A stretch of 64,000 bases of DNA from Selaginella moellendorffii (taxonomy: Eukaryota; Streptophyta; Lycopodiopsida; Selaginellales; Selaginellaceae), in assembly GCF_000143415.4 (NCBI RefSeq), contig NW_003314354.1, forward strand, positions 531,343 through 595,342, read 5' to 3'. Made by a program: the position numbers and the translations under genes. This document shows, one piece after another, positions 1-11,091 of the stretch; the stretch's first letter is position 1; each line of letters starts with the position of its first letter. The notes beneath the pieces are model-generated. The model saw nothing but the letters and a program-made list of their open reading frames with translations, made no database searches and had not been told where the DNA came from.

Positions 1-1875
1 TCTCTCACGTAGTAATGAGCCGCGAAAATCTGAGCGCGATCCTTCCCAAGAACGTCTTCGATCTGTGAGTCATTTGTTAGCTATCCTTACGTCAAACTGC
101 AAGATTTCTTACTTCTTTGGCAGTCCAGACGTAGAATGCGCCTTCTTTCTTCTTTGAGGATCCGCTTGGTTCTAGACTGTCCGCATCTTCAGCAGAAAAT
201 ATGCCACCCTCAGGGTGTGTCATGTCCCGGTTCAAGTAGTCCAAGATATCTCTTGCAACGCAGGCATGCATCGTATCTCTCGTGACGAGGTAGACGTCAA
301 GGTAGGCATTTGCAAGCTGAGCCTGGTCATAGAGCATCTTTTCGAAATGTGGGACTGTCATAACCAAGCAACCCGATATCGCTTCGATGAAGAAAACAAA
401 ATGATTTGATGCTTACCATGCCAGTAATCATCAACGCTATATCTGTGGAATCCTCCTCCAACATGATCGTGCATTCCTCCCCGCGCCATGCATTGAAGAT
501 TAAAACTTGCCATTTCCAAAGCCTTTTTGGAGAGGCTTGCTTTGCCAGCTTGATCCAGACGCTTATAATACCGAAGCATCAAGTTCAGCTCCACCGGCCT
601 GGGAAACTTTGGTGCACTACCAAACCCGCCGAGCTTGGCATCAAAACCTTTCATGAGCTGCAAACGCAGATCCGAGAGACGTTAATAATGTTAGCAAAGA
701 ACATAAGCTCAAACCTCAAACTACCTGACTCGCACAGAGCTGGACAGCTTGCTCCGCCACACCACCTGAAACTTGAAGAGACGTTGCACACGCGGCCATT
801 GCCTCTGCAAGCTGCTGAATGACATTGTCCCCAGCGTTTCGAAGCACGGCTTTCCTCGAGTCCCAGTTCTCCTTCACTCGCCTGCAGCGGCAAGATTCCA
901 GCTTCCAAATGTATAAGTGCTAGCTAGCTAGAGACCAGCTACCTTAAAACTGTCTTAAATCCTGGACGACCGTAATTATCCTCGGGAGGGAAGTACGTTC
1001 CTCCCACGATGGGCTTGAGCTCCGGCGTAAGAAAGACGCTCATAGGCCAGCCTCCTCCACCTTGTGAAGCTTGGACGAATGTCATGTAGACCTGCATGAA
1101 AGCATTCACAAGGTATACGGGCATGAAGACGAAAAAAAACCTTATCAACGTCGGGCCTCTCTTCCCGGTCGACTTTGATGCTCACAAACCAGTCATTGAG
1201 CAATTTGGCGACCTCTTCGCTCTCGAACGATTCCACTTCCATTACATGACACCTACAAAAGAAGTTCTCAGTCAGTTCTCTTATGCCGGAGAAAGAAAGG
1301 AGAAAAACACTCGAGCGCAGTACCAGTGACAAGTGCTGTATCCGACTGCAAGCCCTTTTTGTTAGGAAGCAGAAGACACACGCAGTAGCATACCTGATAG
1401 GAAAATCGGCTTGTCTTCTGCCTTGGCCTTGGCAAACGCTTCTTCTCCCCATGGATACCAATCCACCTACATGCACACAAGACTAGATCATCATAAAAAC
1501 GAAAACAAGAACAGAAGAGAAAACAAAATTGGAGGGAGCGAGCTATACTGGATTGTGTGCATGCTGGAGAAGATACGGGCTGTTTTCATGGAGGAGGCGA
1601 TTGGAATGCTTGTGCTTGTCTCCCGAGCCAGCCGCAGTGGCACTGCTAGCGCTGTGCTTATCGGCCATAGCATCTGGCCCTGCAGCTCTGGCGACCGTGC
1701 GCGCAAAGGCAAACGCGGGAGGCTTCCTCTTTTTCGCCTGCAAAGAGGACCGAGCAGGGGCAGCAGGCCTGAAGAAGGAGGCGGCGGCGGCGGCCAGGGG
1801 CAGGTGTCGCAACCGGAACATGCCGCATAAATACCAGCTGCTACCAAACAGGAAACAAAAAATGTCGGGTGCCAC
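1..1875 (-). CDS. SPATA20/YyaL-like thioredoxin-domain protein (3' end off window)
   Basis: Multi-exon minus-strand gene. The first exon (from about 1875) encodes a basic, alanine-rich N-terminus, possibly an organelle transit peptide, then the family signature [19 protein letters not shown]. Later exons read [20 protein letters not shown] and [12 protein letters not shown] (1150-1260), [14 protein letters not shown] and [16 protein letters not shown] (950-1080), [10 protein letters not shown] and [14 protein letters not shown] (420-660), then [20 protein letters not shown] (90-360). This order matches the N-terminal thioredoxin-like domain (DUF255) followed by the start of the six-hairpin glycosidase-like region of SPATA20/YyaL proteins. 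The thioredoxin-like site keeps one cysteine before the HVME motif. The family has no settled biochemical role. The C-terminal half lies beyond position 1. The start codon is uncertain because an internal ATG (MADKHS) could also serve. Confidence 0.88.
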
Positions 1876-2159
1876 TCACCTGGATCCAACTGCCAGTCGA
1901 CTATCCCTCGCTCGCGCACGCACGAACCCTAATAGAAGACGAGTTTCTTAGCTCATCGTTTCTTCTAAATCTTTACAGGCGAGCCTGTAGTTGGATGGAT
2001 TGCCACCAACACCTTCCACCTTCATCCACAGCTCTGGCGGTGAACAAAAGAAAAAAATGTGTCGTTTCTTTCATCACACTTACAACTTACAGCTTCTATA
2101 GTTTTTTCTTCCGAGGATAAACGTCTAGACAATGAATGGGGTATATTGATGACTAGAAT

Positions 2160-3521
2160 TTAATCTCCTCCGCCTCCGCTGCCTCCTCCCCCTTGATTTA
2201 GAACACCAGGCATTTGATGACTGCGTTCTCCAGTGCGGAAGCCAGGCATGACAGTGAATCCCACCGTGTGCAAGTCCCCGCCCCCGCCACCTTCGAGATC
2301 CACAACGCTCTCCATGAACTCGCTCTGGAAACTCGTGTCCTTCTTCACCTGGAAGATGCTGGCGGTGGGGTTGAAGGAGAAGGCGAGGCGATGGAGCAGC
2401 CACACGCTCTTGGCCAGCTCCAAGAACCTGTGATAAAACTGGCTGCTCGGGTGCTCGCCGCCCAGCACCTGGTTCCTGTGTTGCAGATGCCCGAAGAAGG
2501 ACTCCTCCATCTTCTCGTGCACGATCTGGAGGTACTTCCGCAGGCAGAACTTGCCAAAGAGGCAGTCGGGCGTGGTGGAGACGAGCTCCAGCGGATCGAT
2601 GGAGCGCATGTCCTGGAACTGCAAGAAGCAGTCGTGGCGGTGCTTGCCGGGGTCGAGGATGGACGACAAGCTGCCGCTGAGATAAAAGTTTTCGTTCTCG
2701 AAGCCATTGAACATCCTCTGGCAGACGTAGGACTCGAATGCAAACCTGGTGTGGATTGGCCTGGCGTAGACGGCGCCCGGCTGGATCGAGTTTGCGGCGG
2801 CCTCCAGGTCCCAGTCGGCATTCTTGAGCAGTCCGATGAACATCTTTGCGAAGCTAAACGCCTCGCCGCGAGCAGCTTGAGCCATCTGCTCGAAGAGCGG
2901 GGGAGCAAGCGAGACGTTGCCGTTCATCATGCCCGCACCGCCGCCACCTCCACCACCTCGAGGGAGCTCGTTGAGCCGCCTCTCCAGCTTCTCCTTCTTG
3001 CTCGTCGCCCGCCTGAGCGACTCCTTGAGGCGCTCCATCTCCTCGTGCTGCTCCGCCAGCTCCTTCTCGCAAGCTTGCATGCGGCTGTCGTAGGAATCGA
3101 TGATGGACTGCTTCTCCTTGAGGCCCGCCTGGAGCTCCTCCACAAGCTTGCGATCGTTGCTGTTGGCGGAGGCGGCGGCAGCTTGGTGGAGGAGGTAGTG
3201 ACCCCCGCCGCCACCACCACCACCACCCCGGCTCCTCCCCTTGAGCATGTGTTTGATCTCCGAGAGCCTGCGCAGCTCGCCAATGACCAACCTGTCGGCG
3301 GCGCGCAGCTTATCCGCATTGTAGGGAGAGTGCGCCGACTGGAGCTGGATGTAGGCGTTCTTGAGCGCCGAGACGGTGCCGAAGATATCCACAATCACAT
3401 TCTCCATCAACTGGACTCTCTGGTACAGCCTCTCCACCTCCTCGCCTTGCGCCTCCTCCGCCTCGTGGAAGCACTCCTCGGCGCCGCTGCCATTCCCATC
3501 CTCCTCGCTCCGTTGCGCCAT
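2160..3521 (-). CDS. DUF641 / GIL1-like coiled-coil protein
   Basis: Intronless 453-aa plant-specific protein. Residues about 28-95 contain the DUF641 core (QLMENVIVDIFGTVSALKNA, then IQLQSAHSPYNADKLRAAD). A glycine tract follows, then a long charged coiled coil (about residues 125-190), a second glycine tract, and a conserved C-terminal half with FGKFCLRKYLQIVHEKMEES. Arabidopsis GIL1 (gravitropic in the light 1) and IRKI-like proteins have this layout. GIL1 acts in phytochrome-dependent randomisation of growth direction; whether this copy does the same is inference. The two polyglycine runs (GGC/GGT codons on the minus strand near 2935-2960 and 3200-3230) are length-variable low-complexity segments. 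It lies 444 bp from the trehalose synthase gene. Confidence 0.85.
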   Translation of the reverse strand: MAQRSEEDGNGSGAEECFHEAEEAQGEEVERLYQRVQLMENVIVDIFGTVSALKNAYIQLQSAHSPYNADKLRAADRLVIGELRRLSEIKHMLKGRSRGGGGGGGGGHYLLHQAAAASANSNDRKLVEELQAGLKEKQSIIDSYDSRMQACEKELAEQHEEMERLKESLRRATSKKEKLERRLNELPRGGGGGGGAGMMNGNVSLAPPLFEQMAQAARGEAFSFAKMFIGLLKNADWDLEAAANSIQPGAVYARPIHTRFAFESYVCQRMFNGFENENFYLSGSLSSILDPGKHRHDCFLQFQDMRSIDPLELVSTTPDCLFGKFCLRKYLQIVHEKMEESFFGHLQHRNQVLGGEHPSSQFYHRFLELAKSVWLLHRLAFSFNPTASIFQVKKDTSFQSEFMESVVDLEGGGGGDLHTVGFTVMPGFRTGERSHQMPGVLNQGGGGSGGGGD

Positions 3522-3965
3522 GCCCTAGGTCTAGCCACAAATCCCGAGCTCGCGCTCACCTCGCTAGATCCACTCCGACTGCTACTCACTCACCCGCGGC
3601 CCATCAATTGGCGAGCAAGCAAGAATGATGGATCTGTCCATCATTCCTGGAGGGCAGAGGAAGCGATTGCGTGCGCCCTAGGCCTATGCGAGACGAGGAG
3701 GAGAGGATGAGAAGCAAGCAAGCCCCTTGTGCCATTATTCCACTCCCCTGCACGCACTTAGTACTTACTACTCTTTCCTTTTAATTTTTTTTTTTTTTCT
3801 TTGCTCGTCTCGTCGCTCCCCTTCTACCTAAGAGGACAACGACAACAAACAGCGATGATATTACTTTTACGAGCTTTTGTTTTCAGTGGAGGGGTCGCCC
3901 GCCTCCCCACCTTTGTTAGCTCGGTGATTCCAAAAGAGAGAAAGAAAGAAAGGAACGCGCCTGGC
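3522..3965. other. Intergenic: 5' region of DUF641 gene and 3' region of TPS gene
   Basis: No convincing reading frame. It holds a T-rich tract near 3781-3800. Both flanking genes are on minus, so this interval should contain the promoter and 5' UTR of the DUF641 gene and the 3' UTR of the TPS gene. Confidence 0.6.
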
Positions 3966-6777
3966 CTACATTGTGAGCGCATTCTCCATGGAGCTCGCAA
4001 ACGTGAGCAAAGGAGACGGGGAGTCGAAGCCATGGCCGCCGCCGCCGCCGCCACCAAGCATCGGCGAACTCAAGCTCGACTCGGACGCGGTGGCCACGGC
4101 CTCGAGCATCTTGATCACGTCCACCGTGTCGTCCAGGTAGTAGCGGGCTTTGCTCGGCTTCTGCCCCACCGTGCATGCAAACACCTCCGCCGACGACGAC
4201 GAGATGGCGTGCCCCAGCTTCTCAAACATGTCCTCGTCCGACCGGTCGTCTCCGATGCACAGGACGAAGTCGGGTGACTTGCCCGTCTGTGCGAGCGACG
4301 ATAGCAAGCGCTCCACCACCACGCCTTTGCTCACTCCCTGGAAGGAAAACAGACAAAGCTCTTTACAACTCCGCCCAAACCCGTGAACAAGATAAGACTT
4401 TGCGTACCTGTGGCTTCACTTCCACGATAAACTGGCCGCTCTTGACGGACACCGGATCATTGGCGAGGACGCTCTCCAGGTGATCCAGCAGCTCCTTGGC
4501 TTGCCACGATCCAAAGTCGGGGTCGGCGTCCCGGTGGTGCCACACGAGAGCGCTCTCCTTGGCCTCGATGTAGGATCCATCCGTGCTGTCCATGTACTGC
4601 CTCATCACCGGAAGTGCTACGTGCTTCCACTCGAAGTCGGGCACCGGCACGCACGCCTGCCAATCCTCGTCTCTGGACCACCTGCGACAAGCAGCACTTG
4701 CTTTGAATATCTCGAAAGAGAGGAAAGCGAGAGAAAGTAAACGAACGTACCTGTAGAAGTAGCCGTGCTCGGCCGCCAGCCCAAGCTTATCGCACTGGGA
4801 GAACCACTTATGGAGAATCTGTCTGTCACGTCCACTAACGATGAACACCACGTTCTTGGGATTGCTACACAGCGTGTTGAGGATGGAGATGACCTCGGGG
4901 CTGGGAGTCTTGTTCACCGACGTCTGCGGCATCATGGTTCCATCGTAGTCGAGCAGGATCGCCCGGCAGGAGCTCCTCCTGTACACGGACACGAGGTGCT
5001 CGGTCATGAGCCTCCGGAAGTTTGGATCCAGCGCCACCACCCGGAAGCCCAGCCCGAACCCGATCCCGTAGGACCTCCTCCGCGAGTGATCCCGGCAAGC
5101 TCTCTCCAGGTCCGCCATGAAGCTCTGCGCCCAGTACGCAACGTCGTGCGAGCTCACGTACTTGAAGTGCTTCTCGTGCCTGGCGTGCTTCTCGGCCTCG
5201 GGCATGCTGACCGCCATTATCATCGCCTCGGCCACAGCCTCGATGTTCCAGGGGTTGACGCGGATGGCCCCGCTCAGCGACGGCGAGCAGCCGATGAACT
5301 CCGACACCACCAGCATGCTCTTCTTCTTGGGCTTGTCACTGTCCTCCACTGTAATAACCCCGATGCGGCCAAGTCCATCATCGGCTTCGTGCTCGTCACC
5401 TTCTTCGCCCATGCCTTGTCGGCAGACGATATACTCGTAAGGGATGAGGTTCATGCCGTCGCGGACGGCCGTGACAATGCAGCACTCGGCGATGGTGTAG
5501 TAAGCGATCCGCTCGTACAGCGGCATGTCCCTCTCGATGAGAACCACCGGCTGGTAGCCTTCGCGGCCGTAGGCCTGGTTCACCCGCTTCGCCACCGCGT
5601 AAGCCTCGTGCTGGACCTCGAGAACGTCCTTGCCCCGCCCCCTGGCCGGGTTCCCAATCTGGACGAGCACCAACTTTCCTCTATACTCGGGGTGCTGGTT
5701 GAGCAGCTCCTCCATAGCCAGGAACTTGAGGCCGATCCCCTTGAATATGTCCATGTCGTCCATGCCCAGCAGCACGATCTTCCCCGCAAACTGGACGCTG
5801 AGCTCCTCCACCCGGCCGTTGGTCTGCTGGAGCTTGAGCCCGGCCTCGAGCTGCGACATGTGGATGCCAACCGGCATGATCTTGATGCCCACCGTGCGGC
5901 CGTAGTACTCGAGGCCGATGTATCCCCTCCGCGACTCAAACTCGAGGCCCAGCATCCGGCTGCAGCACGAGAGGAAGTGGCGGGCGTAGTCGAAGGTGTG
6001 GAAGCCGATGAGGTCGGCGTTGAGGAGCGCCCGGAGGATCTGCTCGCGGACGGGCAGCGTGCGGTAGATCTCCGACGAGGGGAAGGGGCTGTGGAGGAAG
6101 AAGCCCAGCTTGATCCTGTTGAAGCGCTTGCGCAAAAAGGTTGGCAGCACCATGAGGTGGTAGTCGTGCAGCCACACGAAATCCTCCTCGGGGCTGATCA
6201 CCTCCATCACCTTGTCCGCAAAGATCTTGTTGGCGGAGACGTAGGCCTGCCACAGGAGGCGGTCGAAGCGGCCGCCGGGGTCCGTGGTGAGCGGCAGCAT
6301 GTAGTGGAAGAGCGGCCATAGCTGCTGCTTGCAAAACCCGTGGTAGAAGCGGCCGTGGAGATCCGGCGGCAGGAAGGCGGGCACGCAGTTGAAATCGCGG
6401 AGGAGGATGGCGGCCACCTCGTCCTGCTCGCTCATGGGCACGTCCACGCGCAGGCAGCCGACGTACACCACCTCGAGCTCCTCGGGGAGCCCATCCTTGA
6501 GCTGCAACAGCAGCGAATCGTCATCCCACCTGAAATTCCAGAGGAGATTGTCGGGGCGGCGCTCGCCGTGGAGGGGCAGCTGGTGGGCGACGATGATCAC
6601 CCGGCTGCTGTGCGAGATGGAGGCCGCCTCGGACGCGCTGTCGTCCTCGATGATCCGGCTGTCGCTGCACAGCCCCGCCACCGTCATGACGCGCGGCAAT
6701 CGTCGGCCCCGGGGCGACGCCGTGCCCTCTGCCGGGGACGATAGATCCAGCAAATTGGAGTAAGATCTGGACACCAT
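3966..6777 (-). CDS. TPS: Class II trehalose-6-phosphate synthase/phosphatase-like protein
   Basis: Three exons on minus: 6777-4751, 4681-4408 and 4337-3966. All junctions are GT-AG and the spliced frame stays open, giving 890 aa. The N-terminal half is a GT20 glycosyltransferase domain (RVIIVAHQLPL, VWLHDYHLMVLPTFLRKRF, GFFLHSPFPSSEIYRTLPVR, RDGMNLIPYEYIVCRQG). The C-terminal half is a HAD-type trehalose-phosphatase domain with all three motifs: LLDYDGTMMP, VSGRDRQIL and GDDRSDEDMFEKL. The start MVSRSYSNLLDLSS is typical of Arabidopsis TPS5-11 (class II). Known members mostly lack measurable synthase activity and act in sugar/T6P signalling with SnRK1 and 14-3-3 proteins; that role here is by family. 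Long plus-strand open frames opposite this gene are codon-bias shadows. Confidence 0.96.
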
Positions 6778-7197
6778 GGCTGCTATATGGCTGCCACAAA
6801 CCTCACCCCCTCGCCAAATATAGGTCTATCATATGCTTCTTCCTCTCAGTGCCATTGATAAGCTAAGCATATCCAGACATCAAATTCTTGCCTGATTGAT
6901 TCGTCCGTCTCCTCCCCCTCGAATCGCTACCTCACCTTACGTAACGCATTTGACACAAACAAAACATCTCCTCTAAGACTTGCGCTGTTCCAATGATTCC
7001 GCAATGTCTTTTCAGCTCAACCCGTCCGTGGTTGTGGCGCTCGTCACTGTTAGTTTAGTCACCAGCAATGCTACGGTGGACTCGCGTTCGTGCTCAAAAC
7101 AGCGTGCTCCTGCCAGGAAAAGATCAAGCACACGTCTGCCAGTTAATAGTTTACTCGACAGACAGGCAGACAGCAAACACAAAAGAAAGATTCATTC
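6778..7197. other. Intergenic: TPS promoter side / JASON-like 3' side
   Basis: No supported gene. It holds the upstream region of the minus-strand TPS gene and the 3' UTR of the minus-strand JASON-like gene ending at 7198. Confidence 0.55.
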
Positions 7198-8837
7198 TCA
7201 CCTCGAAGCCCCCGCTGCATCGGTTGCTCGCAACTGTCGAGACGACGATAACGCTTTGTCAATTCGGACCTCGAACGGTGTAGAGTGCCAGGTGACCCGC
7301 TGATCCTGATGTCACGTCCACGACATGAGAAAGAGAAAAACGAGCAACCAACGAGAAAATATCTACCTCTTTGTATTTCCGGGTGGTGTTTGGAATTCCC
7401 TGCCCGTCCCAGAGTTTGGGAGTTGCGTCCGCCTCCGCCTCCGCCTCGGCCGAACTTGTCTCGTCATCCCAGCGCGAAGTTGGTCTCAGCTGTGGAGTGA
7501 TCTGCGTGGAGCCCCACTGCAGCTCCGAAAAGAAAGAGTAGTTCTCCGATTCGATCTCCAGCTCGTTGGATCCACTGCTTGTTGTTGGTGATACTTTGTC
7601 TTCGTGAAAATCGTCTTCCTTTTCTTCCACCCGCTTGTTCTTGTGCCATGCCTCTTCTTTCAGCTGTCGCCATTGCAGTACGTTTCCAACGGGTGTCAGC
7701 ACGGAAGTTTGGTGATCCTGGCGCTTCTCCGCCTCCATCGGGGTTTTGCATGCAAAGATATTTTCCTTGTCCTTGGATCCATCACTCCGAGCTTCGACTG
7801 TTTTCCTCTCCACAACGGGTGACATGCACCGAACGGGTGTTATTTCCACGTCGCTGCCTTCGCTCCTGAGACCCTCAAGCACTTCACTGGAGGACGGAGC
7901 CTCTGACTGCGATCTTCTGCTGCAGTCGGAATTGATGCTCACGTTTGCCTGTGAAGGAAAGCTTCCTTCCTCTTCGGAAGAGATGCTGGACTCTGCTTCG
8001 GCAACTGGTGAAAGTGGCTCTTGCCACATGAATGACCGGTGTGCAAAGCTTCTCTTCTTGGGAAGCATGAAGAATACGGCCGTTTTCGGAAGACAGACGA
8101 GCGAAACCTGTTCCGGCACTGGCTTCGGGTTTGGTTCTGCCGTGCCTGCGGCCAGTGCAGCCTGTGTGTTTTTGTCCTTCATCCCTTCTGGCACTGTCCC
8201 CGCTTCGACATTGTTTGACGGAGGCGGAAGGCTAACAAACCACAAAAGTTAAAATGAATGAATGGAGAGCTCGAAAAACTTGCAAACCTTGCGGAAGTTG
8301 ATACTGGTGAATCCTCCGGCGACGAATCCCATCTTGGTGCCTCCAGAGGAGCTTTAGAGACCTTTAGAGGTTCATGTGGAGTTTCTAAGGATATGACGCA
8401 CGACCGAAACTGAGAGACCTGCGTGTCAAGCTCGCAGGAAGAAAATGAGGGGGATGTACCTCTTCCTTCAAAAACTTGGCTTGATCAGCTTCCAGCACAC
8501 TCTGCAAGGGGCGATCTCTGATACGCAAGTGTTGGAGTCCATTGCTGTCCACACTGAGGCATTCACCTGAGAAGACACCGCCATTAAGCTACCAGAAACA
8601 TAAAAAAGCTCACCACTTCTCAGCCAGGGATTTCCTCCAGCAGCAGTAGCAAACGAGGGCGTGAGCTGTGACGACTGGGCATGCTGCTGCTACAAACGTG
8701 AGCACATTGAAGAGGAAAAGGGCAGAAAGGGGAGAACTTACTGTGGATTTATGGCCGCGACTAGTCCGTGAGCAGAGCCTTGGCAATCTTTCCTTCCTCC
8801 CTCCGCCGCATCCAAAGCATCCAAACAGCCAGCCCAT
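7198..8837 (-). CDS. JASON-family protein (six exons)
   Basis: Joined by me from GT-AG junctions: 8837-8742, 8665-8614, 8566-8460, 8418-8288, 8231-7367 and 7305-7198. Total 1359 nt, no internal stop, 452 aa. The N-terminus is MGWLFGCFGCGGG, with Gly2 and nearby cysteines as expected for myristoylation/palmitoylation. Exon 3 gives ECLSVDSNGLQHLRIRDRP and LEADQAKFLKEE. Near the C-terminus are LTPVGNVLQWRQLKEE and EDQRVTWHSTPFEVRIDKAL. From memory of the family these blocks match the plant JASON group; Arabidopsis JASON helps hold the two spindles apart in male meiosis II and is membrane associated. The middle is low complexity and Ser/Glu rich. The final exon is found only after removing a 61-bp intron; without it the last motif is lost. 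The family call is good; a meiotic role here is inference. Confidence 0.75.
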
Positions 8838-8970
8838 GGCGCTGATCCAGGCGCTAGGAGAAAACCCACATCTCAATCTCAGCCAAGCGAGAGCGCAGTT
8901 TGAAAAGAGCCGTTGCGGGGGAAAAAGAATTCCAGGAAGAAAGTGACCTAGCTTATGCTCTAGGGCACGG

Positions 8971-10955
8971 ATGAGGAGGACATTCCCCACAGCCCTAGGA
9001 GGAGGTAGAGCGTCCCCGCCGCGGCCCATCGCCAGGGCTCCCCATTTCCAGCGTTCATGCCACCGCCAGCAGCAGGAATGCTGCACCATGGAGGCGGCGG
9101 AGATTGCGAGTGTGATCAAGTATCACGAGGCGACCAAGCATTCTCTAACAAGGTATGCTCGCGGCCCGCGTGGCCTGGATTGGATCAACCAGCCCGATCC
9201 ATTTAGGCGCTACCAGGGAGCTCAATTGGCGCCCCTGGATCATCTCCCGCCGGACGAACAAGCAAAAGAGGACGCTCCTCTTTCGTATCCCAGTGTCTTC
9301 AAGCTCGCGGTTGCTCCAAGGCCTGTTACCAAGCGGACGCTCTCGCAACTGCTTTACGATTCTCTGGCGCTCTCCGCGTGGAAATCAGCAGGGGGATCGA
9401 CATGGTCGCTCCGTGTGAATCCCAGCAGTGGAAATCTCCACCCCACCGAAGGATATGTTATCAGTGGTCCGGTTACTGGCGTGTGTGACTCGCCATTCAT
9501 TGCTCACTACGCGCCCAAGGAGCACGCATTGGAGATTCGAGCACAGATGCCTCCGTCAACTTGGAAGGAGCTCTCCATGGATTTCCCGCCGGGTTCTTTT
9601 TTCGTCGGCCTGTCCTCCATCTTCTGGAGAGAAGCTTGGAAGTATGGGGAGAGAGCATTCAGGTACTGCAACCACGACGTCGGGCATGCTATAGGAGCCG
9701 TGGCCATTGCGGCGGCAACACTTGGCTGGAAGACGAAGCTTGTCGACTCGTGGAGTTCCAGCGACTTGCGACTTTTGTTGGGATTGCCTCGAGATGACGC
9801 GTCGGCCTCGGACAGCAGTGATGTTGCCAAAGGACACTTTCCGGAGCTAGAGAACGAGCATGGAGACTGCGTCATGCTTTTGTTTCCGAGCGACAAGGCA
9901 GTTCCCTCCAACTGGTCTCCGTCTACAGAGCTCGTCTGTCAGCTTTCCAAACTGGCTTGGAATGGCAAGCCCAACTCGCTGAGCCGAGAACACGTTCGCT
10001 GGGAAATCATTTATCGGGCAGCACAGGCAGCCAAGAAGCCAGCGCTCGCAGAGTCGTCGTCAACTGGCTTCATGGAGGCGAGCCGCGAGCAGACAAGCCG
10101 AGAAACTTGCTTTCGACAGTTTGCTTCGTCATACGGCCGGGCTACTATCCGTCATGTTGTCCGGACACGCAGGAGTGCAGTCAGCATGGATGGTCAATAC
10201 GGCATGCACAGAGACGCTTTCTACCAGATTTTACTCAAAACAATGCCCTGTCTAGGGACGCATAAGCAGCTACCATTCTCATCGCTTCCCTGGGAAGCAG
10301 AGGTGAGCATGGCGTTGTTTGTTCACAGAGTTGCCGAGATGAAGCAGGGCCTTTACTTACTCATCAGAAATCCTTTGCACGAAGAAGATTATAGAGCGGA
10401 CTTGAGGCAAGATTTTGTGTGGGAAAAACCAGCAGGATGCCCGTCAGAGCTTCCACTTTATCTTCTTGCGAGAGGAGACTGTCGGAGCATTGCCGAGCGA
10501 CTGTCTTGCCACCAGGTGAGATTTATTTATTTTATTCTCTTTCTTTCTTTTCTCTTTTTTACTGATGAATATGTTGGCTTTTAGGATATTGCGGGCGATG
10601 GATGCTTCAGCCTCGGAATGGTGGCAAGATTTGAGGATTCTCTCAAAGAGCATGGTGCTTGGATGTATCCGCGGCTCTTTTGGGAAGCTGGCTTGCTTGG
10701 TCAGTTGCTCTATCTTGAAGCACACGCAGTTGGCATATCCGCGACTGGTATTGGATGCTACTTCGATGATTCTGGTATGTGACATGCTTTGGTTCATCTT
10801 ACTGAGAATCTCTCTCACAAACAGTGCATCAAGTACTCGGCATCAAGGACAGAAAATTCCAGAGTCTCTACCATTTTACGATTGGAGTGCCCGTTTTGGA
10901 TACGCGCATTTCGAGCCTGCCTGCATACCCATCCACGAAATCGAAGACGAACTAG
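8971..10955 (+). CDS. SagB-type nitroreductase-fold oxidoreductase with two domains
   Basis: Three exons: 8971-10515, 10585-10774 and 10825-10955, giving 621 aa. The first half has the SagB/ThcOx-type signature (TWSLRVNPSSGNLHPTEGYV) and RYCNHDVGHAIGAVAIAAA. A second, weaker copy of the fold follows (QYGMHRDAFYQIL, GDGCFSLGMVARF, FWEAGLLGQLLYLEAHAVG, YHFTIGVPVLDTRI). Such tandem proteins can form an intramolecular version of the usual FMN-dependent homodimer. Bacterial SagB enzymes oxidise azoline rings in peptide natural products; no peptide-maturation partner is visible here, so the substrate is unknown. The 39 residues before an internal ATG at 9088 (MEAAEIASVIKYHEATKHS) could be a transit peptide or non-coding. 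Its start faces the JASON-like gene start, 133 bp away. Confidence 0.82.
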
Positions 10956-11091
10956 CGGATAGAGTCAATAGGTATATATAAAAGCTCATTCATCATAAAC
11001 GTGATATCCGGACTTGTGTGGTCAGCTACAACGTGGATCATGTGGGAGAAACAGTGGAAAAGAAAGGAGAGCTTCTAGTGGGTTATAGGCG

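Noticed and set aside
2214-3710. 498-codon open frame on plus, opposite the DUF641 gene
   Set aside because: Same effect: leucine-rich antisense of a recognised coding exon, no domain.
4765-6321. 518-codon open frame on plus, opposite the TPS gene
   Set aside because: It mirrors a GC-rich exon of a clear trehalose-phosphate synthase; composition is Leu/Val/His/Arg-rich and no family is recognisable. Antisense codon-bias shadow.
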